From positions 1-16,889 of the forward strand of contig CAZCSI010000012.1 in NCBI GenBank assembly GCA_964501525.1: a DNA stretch of 16,889 nt, read 5' to 3'. Of the stretch, positions 12,484 to 16,889 are shown piece by piece. The position numbers were made by a program, and so were the translations under genes. This DNA comes from CAYLVJ01 sp964501525 (GTDB lineage Bacteria > Patescibacteriota > Minisyncoccia > Minisyncoccales > CAYTKG01). The notes beneath the pieces were generated by a model. The model was not told where the DNA came from and made no database searches. It saw only the letters and a list, made by a program, of their open reading frames with translations. Positions within the stretch are counted from its first letter, which is position 1, and each line of letters starts with the position of its first letter.

Positions 12484-12506
12484 TGTGCAATAGCAGCCGT
12501 TGCACA
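12484..12506. repeat. Inverted repeat between ABC ATPase and permease genes
   Basis: TGTGCAA (12484-12490) and TTGCACA (12500-12506) are perfectly complementary with 9 bases between. There is no T-run, so it is not a terminator; it may be an mRNA hairpin ahead of the permease SD (AAAGGAA, about 12517-12523) or a regulator site. Confidence 0.55.
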
Positions 12507-12524
12507 CATTAAGATAAAGGAAAT

Positions 12525-13319
12525 ATGGAGTTTGTAATAAGCTTAATAACAAGTGCTTTTATAGGGGGAGCCGCAGGGGCTTTGGGCGCTCTTATGGTTT
12601 CCAAAAAGATGTCGTTGGTGGGAGGCCCTCTCGGCCACCTGGCTCTTCCGGGCGTGGCTGTAGCTCTTAGCTTTGGTTTTAATATTTTTTTCGGCTCGCT
12701 GTTTTCAGTAGTGGTCGGAGTGTTTATTATCTGGTTGTTGGAGCAGAAGACCGAACTTTCCATTGAAACAGTAACCGGGGTGGTGTTTGCAACAGGTGTG
12801 GCCCTGGGTTTGTTGCTCCTGCCTCTTGAGCGGGCGGAAGAGGCGGTGGTCGGGGATATAACTCAGGTGACCGTTCTCGATCTTTTTTTAAGTACGGTGT
12901 TGATTTTTCTGACTTTTGTATTCATTAAGAAACTGGCCTCTCAAATCGTATTGCTTTCTATCTCCGGGGGCCTTGCTCAGAGTAAGGGTGTTCATATCAG
13001 GGTGGTGACGTTTATCTATTTGTTGATGATAGCCCTTACCGTTGCTTTGGAGGTTAAAATCCTGGGTATTCTTCTTACGGCCGCCTTGTTTGTTATCCCG
13101 GCTGCCGCCTCCAGGAACATTACTCGTTCTCTCCGCCCCTATATCCTGATAAGCTCTTTTTTCGGTGTGGTCTCGTGTTCATTGGGGGTAGTGGGGTATG
13201 AGCTGACAACTGTAGCAGCCGGTCCTTTGATGATTGTTTCAGCCGGAGTCATATTTCTCTTTTGTTTTTTGGTGCGGAAAAGTAAAAAGAGATACAGCAT
13301 AACCGGTCAAGTTTTTTGA
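12525..13319 (+). CDS. Metal-type (Zn/Mn) ABC transporter permease
   Basis: A 264-residue integral membrane protein of the ABC-3 family (ZnuB/TroC/MntB). It has about eight hydrophobic helices. The N-terminal block AFIGGAAGALGALMVSKKMSLVGGPLGHLALPGVAVAL is the family hallmark; the usual D/H-A-I/V-LPG segment near residues 40-46 reads LGHLALPG. The cytoplasmic loop near residues 185-200 (LGILLTAALFVIPAAASRNI) is the part that contacts the ATPase. SD AAAGGAA sits just before the ATG. The metal is uncertain; Zn and Mn permeases cannot be told apart here. The stop overlaps a TTGACA box that may serve the next gene. Confidence 0.92.
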   Translation: MEFVISLITSAFIGGAAGALGALMVSKKMSLVGGPLGHLALPGVAVALSFGFNIFFGSLFSVVVGVFIIWLLEQKTELSIETVTGVVFATGVALGLLLLPLERAEEAVVGDITQVTVLDLFLSTVLIFLTFVFIKKLASQIVLLSISGGLAQSKGVHIRVVTFIYLLMIALTVALEVKILGILLTAALFVIPAAASRNITRSLRPYILISSFFGVVSCSLGVVGYELTTVAAGPLMIVSAGVIFLFCFLVRKSKKRYSITGQVF

Positions 13320-13336
13320 CATCCGCTCAATATTAT
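13306..13336 (+). promoter_or_regulatory. Possible promoter region of the small lipoprotein gene
   Basis: GTCAA-GTTTT-TTGAC (13306-13320) is an inverted repeat whose right arm makes TTGACA (13316-13321). TATTAT (13331-13336) follows only 9 bp later, which is too close to pair with it, and no good -10 lies at 17 bp. A promoter here is plausible but not resolved. Confidence 0.3.
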
Positions 13337-13386
13337 GGCAAACTTTAGGCAGTTTATTGCAGGCAGAGAGAAAGGGAGGTACCACG

Positions 13387-13536
13387 ATGATGAAGTGGAT
13401 CGGAGTCGTTGTTCTGGGCCTCATGCTTTTGGGAAACTGCTCTTTTCCGCTTCCTGAGGAGGTGGGAGGACCGGAACCCATGGAGTGGGGGGCTCAGAGA
13501 ACCCCACCGCAGTGCTTTGTGCTCTGCGGGGAGTGA
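13387..13536 (+). CDS. Small lipoprotein, hypothetical
   Basis: A 49-residue reading frame with SD GGGAGGT (13374-13380) 6 nt before ATG 13387 (a second ATG at 13390 is also in frame). The N-terminus is a lipoprotein signal: MMKW, a hydrophobic core GVVVLGLMLL, then lipobox LLGNC with the acylated Cys at residue 18. The mature part would be about 32 residues, Pro/Glu/Trp rich (LPEEVGGPEPMEW), with two more Cys in QCFVLCGE at the end that could form a disulfide. It is monocistronic, ending in a strong terminator. It resembles tiny entericidin-like or lysis-type lipoproteins only in size; no family is recognised. Confidence 0.72.
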   Translation: MMKWIGVVVLGLMLLGNCSFPLPEEVGGPEPMEWGAQRTPPQCFVLCGE

Positions 13537-13544
13537 TCGTCGAG

Positions 13545-13576
13545 AGCGGCCAGACAAGGCCGCTTTCTCTTTTTTT
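13545..13576 (+). terminator. Intrinsic terminator of the small lipoprotein gene
   Basis: Stem AGCGGCC / GGCCGCT with loop AGACAA (13545-13564), followed by TTCTC and T7. Confidence 0.85.
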
Positions 13577-13607
13577 GAACCTGAAGAAATGGTAGAATAA
13601 ATATAAC

Positions 13608-14753
13608 ATGAAATCCTCTTTTCAAGAGATCAAGGGAGTAAGGTTTTTGTTTCTCAGAGAAAACGATGCTTATGAGCGCGGTTTTGCGCATGGCTCTCTT
13701 TTAAAGAACGAGATAAAAGATCAAGCTGGTGATATCCTGGAGTATGTTCAAAGCAAAATAGGACGGGCTTCAGGCAAGATTTTTATGAGGATAGTCTTTA
13801 AAAAAGCCAAGAAATTGAGAAAACAGTTTTCTTCGGAAGAGCTGAGAGAGATGGAGGGTATATCGCAGGGAAGCGGTCTGCCTTTGAGCTGGATAGTCCT
13901 TTTTAACTCGATTTACGAAATAGCGATTTCTTTCAGAAATAACTTTGTAGCCTGTTCTTTTTTCGCTGCCCCGTGGAAAGGAACGGAAAAAGTGGTGATA
14001 GGCAAGACCATTGACCTTTATTTTGAAAAAAAAGTCACGGAGTTTATAACCAAAAGAAGATTCATTGCCGTTTACCAAAGTAAAACCTTGAACAATAAGT
14101 TTATTGCTCCTTCTCTGCCCGGGCTTTTGGTTACCGACTCCGTTGTGACGGAAAAAGGAACTGTTTTTGCGGTCAATGACGGCGGCGGGGCGCACAAAAA
14201 TATTGATTTTGACAGAAAGCCCATTGTTTCCATCGCCTGGAGTCTGGCCCAGCTTGAATCCCAAAGCAGGGTCTGGCTGGAGGCTTTGAAAAAGACCGGC
14301 TCTATCAGGCCTTTCGCCTGTCTGGTTTCGGACGGGCAGAGGAATAACACTTTTCTCATAGAGATGTGCCAAGGAGACTATTTTGTCAAAAGAATGGACG
14401 AGAATATTATCAACACCAATCATTTTGTATCCCAGAAAATGAAAGAAAAATGGTATGTCAGCAATTACAAACAGCGCAAAGAATACAAGGTCACCATTAA
14501 AAGAGGAGAGAGCATTAAAAACAAGATCGAGAAAGGAATAAGCTCTCTGGAAGAGGCGGTGGAGACTATTAAAATCCACGAGAGGACATTTGATCCGGCT
14601 CTGGGGTCGGTTTCTAACAATGGTACGGTGCAGGGGTTTATTTACCTGCCCTGTGAAAGAAAGATACTTTTTCCCAGCGGAGACAAAGTTCCGCCTACCT
14701 TTTACGGAGCATGGAAAGAATTTGATTTAAACGAAATTTTAACGCAGACTTGA
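13608..14753 (+). CDS. C45-family acyltransferase/amidohydrolase (Ntn fold)
   Basis: A 381-residue protein of the acyl-CoA:6-aminopenicillanate acyltransferase (peptidase C45) family, Ntn hydrolases that transfer or hydrolyse N-acyl groups after self-cleavage. The N-terminal segment AYERGFAHGSLL (21-32) and the EMEGISQGSGLP block (81-92) are family marks. The expected nucleophile is Cys116 in FVACSFFAA, followed by the VIGKTIDLY strand that replaces the usual GRNYD. Downstream SVVTEKGTVFAVNDGGG and NTNHFVS blocks agree with the alpha-beta-beta-alpha fold. No signal peptide, so probably cytoplasmic. If it matures, cleavage before Cys116 gives about 13- and 29-kDa chains. The acyl donor is unknown; an acyl-CoA ligase gene follows, which makes an acyl-CoA donor plausible. 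Confidence 0.8.
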   Translation: MKSSFQEIKGVRFLFLRENDAYERGFAHGSLLKNEIKDQAGDILEYVQSKIGRASGKIFMRIVFKKAKKLRKQFSSEELREMEGISQGSGLPLSWIVLFNSIYEIAISFRNNFVACSFFAAPWKGTEKVVIGKTIDLYFEKKVTEFITKRRFIAVYQSKTLNNKFIAPSLPGLLVTDSVVTEKGTVFAVNDGGGAHKNIDFDRKPIVSIAWSLAQLESQSRVWLEALKKTGSIRPFACLVSDGQRNNTFLIEMCQGDYFVKRMDENIINTNHFVSQKMKEKWYVSNYKQRKEYKVTIKRGESIKNKIEKGISSLEEAVETIKIHERTFDPALGSVSNNGTVQGFIYLPCERKILFPSGDKVPPTFYGAWKEFDLNEILTQT

Positions 14754-14798
14754 CTAAACCCTTTTTTTATAGGAAAATAATAAAAGTTTGTTAAAAAA

Positions 14799-14918
14799 AT
14801 GACAACTTTACCTAACTTAGAATTAATATTCTTAAGGGGAGGGTTTTTAAACTGTTCAGTCCGAATCAACGGACCCGTTAATTGTTTTAAAAAAACCAAC
14901 AGAAATGTTGGTTTTTTT
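14799..14918 (+). promoter_or_regulatory. Candidate attenuator leader before the acyl-CoA ligase gene
   Basis: A non-coding gap of 178 bases. A possible promoter (ATGACA at 14799, ATTAAT at 14822, 17-bp spacer) precedes a hairpin GTCCG-AATCAA-CGGAC (14859-14874) and a perfect intrinsic terminator that ends only 13 nt before ATG 14932. The segment near 14841-14852 (GGTTTTTAAAC) can pair with 14884-14897 (GTTTTAAAAAAACC), which would consume the left arm of the terminator. This looks like terminator/antiterminator switching. No known riboswitch consensus was recognised. Confidence 0.4.
14889..14918. terminator. Perfect 12-bp intrinsic terminator
   Basis: AAAAAAACCAAC (14889-14900), loop AGAAAT, GTTGGTTTTTTT (14907-14918). 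Symmetric A and T tracts allow termination in both directions. Confidence 0.9.
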
Positions 14919-14931
14919 ATTACCTAAAACT

Positions 14932-16647
14932 ATGGATGATTTTTTAGAAAAGAAAATTGAGGATATGGACGAGGTGTGGCTGGAAAACTATCCTTCCGGA
15001 GTGGGAAGACAGATAGAGTTTGAAAGATATCCGCTTTATCGGGTTTTAACTCGTTCAGCTCGGGAGTATCCGGACAAAGAGGCTCTTGTTTTTTACGGTC
15101 AGAGCTATTCTTTTAAAAAGATTGACGAACAATCAAGCCGTTTTGCTTCTGTGCTTCAAAAACAAGGAGTTAGGAAAGGGGACAGGGTCACTCTTTTTCT
15201 CCCCAATTGTCCAGCTTTTGTGATCGCTTTTTATGGAGCTCTCAAGGCAGGGGCCATAGTTTCTCCGCTCAACCCTCTTTATACCGCAAAGGAGCTGGCT
15301 GAAATCGTTAATGATTCCGGCTCCCGGGTTATTGTCTCTCTTAAGATATTTTCAGGAAAAATAGCTAAAGTTCAAGGTAAAACAGAGCTGGAGACCGTGA
15401 TTTTATCCAATATCGGTGCTTACCTCCCTTCCCATCTCAGTTTTTTGAATGATGTTAAAAATTTTCCTCAGAAAATACTTCAAGGGCCTCAAAGGGTGCA
15501 GCTCAAAAGGAATGGGTCTCTTGATTTTGAAGAGGTGATAGAAGGCTCTGACAAAGAGTACTCCGAGGTGGAGACAGCATCGGACGACATCGCTGTTTTA
15601 ATGTACACCAGCGGCACTACGGGGCTGCCCAAAGGGGTGCCTTTGACTCACTTCAATATTACTGCCAACCTGGACCAGATCGGCGCTTTTGTGGATGGAG
15701 CGGTGAGTAAAGCCCAAGAAGTTCAGCTGGGTGTTTTACCTTTTTTCCATATTTATGGGTTGACCTTTGTGCTCAATCATTCCATGCGTGAGGCCTGGAC
15801 CGTGATTCTTTTTCCCAAGTTTCACACTAAAACTATCTGCCAGGCTATTGGAGAGCACGAAATCACCATCGTGCCCGGGGTGCCGGCTATTTTTTCAGCC
15901 CTGTGTAATCTTATTGAGAAGAATCCGGAGCAGTTCGATATTTCTTCAATCCGGTTTTGCGGAAGCGGAGCTGCTTCCTGCCCGGCTGAACTGCTAAGAA
16001 GAGTTAAAAAAGTGACAGGCAAACCGATTATTGAGGCCTACGGGCTGACGGAAACTTCTCCCATCACTCATATGAACCCGCCTTTGGGAAAGCAGAAGAC
16101 AGGAAGTATTGGTATTCCTTTGCCTGGTACAGAAGCCAAGATTGTTCATCCCCAGACCGGAGAAGAACTACCGGCCCTTCATTCAGGAGAACTGATGGTC
16201 AAAGGCCCTCAGGTTTTTGAAGGCTACTGGGGAAAGCAAGATGTAACCGATGAAGCCTTGGAAAAAGAAGGGTGGCTTCACACCAAAGACATTGTTTTAA
16301 TGGACACTGACGGTTATTTCTTTATTCAAGGCCGGCTGGACGATATGATTAATGTCAGCGGCCAAAAGGTATGGCCTAAAGAGATAGAAGATGTTTTGTC
16401 CGAACACCCTGCTGTAAAAGAAGCAGCGGTGGTGGGCGTGGAGGACGAAAAAACAGGTCAGGCGCCAAAAGCCTTCGTAGTTTTGGATAAAAAAATAGAA
16501 AAAGAGGAGATATTGGATTTCTGCCGGGAGAAACTTGTCGGTTACAAGATTCCGAAGGGGATAGAAGAGATATCCGAGGTACCGCGCTCTCATTTAGGCA
16601 AGAATTTACGTTATATTTTAAGAAAAGAAGCTCAAGAAAAAAGTTGA
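14932..16647 (+). CDS. AMP-forming acyl-CoA ligase (long-chain fatty-acid-CoA ligase type)
   Basis: A 571-residue ANL-superfamily enzyme that activates a carboxylic acid with ATP to an acyl-adenylate and then a CoA thioester. ATG 14932 is preferred; the in-frame ATG at 14905 lies inside the terminator hairpin. Core motifs are present: LMYTSGTTGLPKGVP (near 222-236, A3), the VLPFFHIYGL block, YGLTETSP (near 370, A5), GWLHTKDIVLMDTDGYF (A7), GRLDDMINVSGQKVWPKEIE (near 467-486, A8) and PRSHLGKNLRYILRK with the A10 lysine (near 557). Length fits FadD-type ligases. No membrane segment. Chain-length preference is not readable. Leucine codons are largely CTT/CTC, unlike the lipoate operon. Confidence 0.92.
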   Translation: MDDFLEKKIEDMDEVWLENYPSGVGRQIEFERYPLYRVLTRSAREYPDKEALVFYGQSYSFKKIDEQSSRFASVLQKQGVRKGDRVTLFLPNCPAFVIAFYGALKAGAIVSPLNPLYTAKELAEIVNDSGSRVIVSLKIFSGKIAKVQGKTELETVILSNIGAYLPSHLSFLNDVKNFPQKILQGPQRVQLKRNGSLDFEEVIEGSDKEYSEVETASDDIAVLMYTSGTTGLPKGVPLTHFNITANLDQIGAFVDGAVSKAQEVQLGVLPFFHIYGLTFVLNHSMREAWTVILFPKFHTKTICQAIGEHEITIVPGVPAIFSALCNLIEKNPEQFDISSIRFCGSGAASCPAELLRRVKKVTGKPIIEAYGLTETSPITHMNPPLGKQKTGSIGIPLPGTEAKIVHPQTGEELPALHSGELMVKGPQVFEGYWGKQDVTDEALEKEGWLHTKDIVLMDTDGYFFIQGRLDDMINVSGQKVWPKEIEDVLSEHPAVKEAAVVGVEDEKTGQAPKAFVVLDKKIEKEEILDFCREKLVGYKIPKGIEEISEVPRSHLGKNLRYILRKEAQEKS

Positions 16648-16699
16648 ACGCAGAGATCGTTTAGCCTAGAAAGCAAGGCTGATTAATTTCTTGTTTTTT

Positions 16700-16726
16700 G
16701 CCCGGAACTTTTCCAGAAAGCCGGGC
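16700..16726 (+). other. Structured leader hairpin before the small basic ORF
   Basis: GCCCGG (16700-16705) pairs with CCGGGC (16721-16726), and CTTT / AAAG extends the stem inside with an AA bulge. A second weak hairpin AGAGG / CCTCT (16732-16749) and a T7 run at 16759-16765 follow, which might terminate the ligase transcript. No coding frame is seen in 16648-16790. Confidence 0.45.
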
Positions 16727-16790
16727 AGAGCAGAGGGAATAAGTCCTCTAAATAGTTCTTTTTTTATGTAGTGTAAAAAGGAGGGTTCAG

Positions 16791-16877
16791 ATGAGCAGAA
16801 AACCTGTTAAGCCGAAAGGCGGAAAAAAGCAGAGACGACACATGGCAAGGGTGAAAACTCAAAGGGGGAACAAATGA
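16791..16877 (+). CDS. 28-residue basic peptide, hypothetical
   Basis: A very short frame supported by a strong SD (AAAGGAGGG, 16777-16785) 5 nt before the ATG. The product MSRKPVKPKGGKKQRRHMAR continues to RGNK; about 13 of 28 residues are Lys, Arg or His and there is no acidic residue, so it would bind nucleic acid or the ribosome surface if made. Its stop overlaps the next ATG (ATGA, 16874-16877), so it may be a leader peptide coupling translation of the downstream gene. No family recognised. Confidence 0.55.
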   Translation: MSRKPVKPKGGKKQRRHMARVKTQRGNK

Positions 16878-16889
16878 CGAAGCACGAGC
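16874..16889 (+). CDS. Start of the next gene, 3' partial
   Basis: ATG ACG AAG CAC GAG overlaps the stop of the basic peptide by 4 nt and is preceded by AAAGGGGGAAC, a usable SD. Only five codons (MTKHE) are in the window, so identity cannot be given. Confidence 0.45.

Noticed and set aside
13409..13600. 63-codon plus-strand frame over the small lipoprotein region
   Set aside because: It runs through the terminator hairpin at 13545-13576 and has no SD; the frame from 13387 has a lipobox and a strong SD.
13770..14579. Long minus-strand reading frame (269 codons)
   Set aside because: It lies wholly within the C45-family gene, shows no recognisable domain and has no SD; it is a shadow of the plus-strand codon pattern.
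14905..14931. Upstream ATG of the acyl-CoA ligase at 14905
   Set aside because: It is inside the loop and right arm of a perfect terminator hairpin and would add nine hydrophobic residues not seen in the family.
14760..14931. T-box or a named riboswitch
   Set aside because: No T-box AGGGTGG motif and no known aptamer consensus was found; only a generic hairpin and terminator can be supported.

Overview
The window looks bacterial and most resembles a Candidate Phyla Radiation (Patescibacteria) type genome. The support is a secreted protein with a Glu-rich segment, a coiled coil, a peptidoglycan-binding domain and a fibronectin-III-like domain; sigma-70-type promoters and intrinsic terminators; many small proteins; and weak or absent Shine-Dalgarno (SD) sequences before most long genes. 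This lineage call is an inference, since no rRNA or universal marker is visible. All convincing genes are on the + strand.

Region 1 (1-3759) is one tightly packed operon: a YeeE/YedE sulfur-compound permease (cut at the left edge), three DsrE/DsrF/DsrH (TusD/C/B)-like sulfur-relay subunits, lipoyl synthase LipA, and a two-piece lipoate-protein ligase (LplA catalytic subunit plus an 89-residue LplB accessory subunit). It links sulfur uptake and relay with assembly of a lipoylated protein that is not itself visible. Its leucine codons (mostly TTG/TTA) differ from those of genes further right.

Region 2 (3760-5056) is a mosaic. It holds a 19-bp tandem duplication, a 5'-truncated gamma-glutamyltransferase remnant that keeps a terminator, two tiny genes with strong SD sequences and hairpins in their leaders, and a dedicated promoter/terminator unit for a tRNA-like RNA. 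That RNA becomes a complete 71-nt tRNA cloverleaf only if an internal 91-nt segment is removed.

Region 3 (5057-10971) carries housekeeping and envelope genes: a four-helix membrane protein, acylphosphatase, the secreted peptidoglycan-binding/FN3 protein, a calcineurin-like phosphoesterase, a YjbQ-family protein, a short inorganic-pyrophosphatase-like protein, a membrane-anchored DUF333-FKBP fusion, and a RecB/Cas4-type nuclease with a four-Cys iron-sulfur motif.

Region 4 (10972-13319) begins with a consensus promoter overlapped by a near-perfect palindromic operator. It continues with a Gly/Cys-rich DUF5320-like protein, a DUF134 helix-turn-helix regulator, and a metal-type ABC transporter (ATPase plus permease, no binding protein seen).

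Region 5 (13320-16889) has a 49-residue lipoprotein, a C45-family N-acyltransferase/amidohydrolase, an attenuator-like leader, an AMP-forming acyl-CoA ligase, a 28-residue basic peptide, and the start of a further gene at the edge.

The observations most worth following are the interrupted tRNA-like gene, the sulfur-relay/lipoate operon in a probable CPR background, and the class of tiny SD-led genes that contrasts with the SD-poor long genes.
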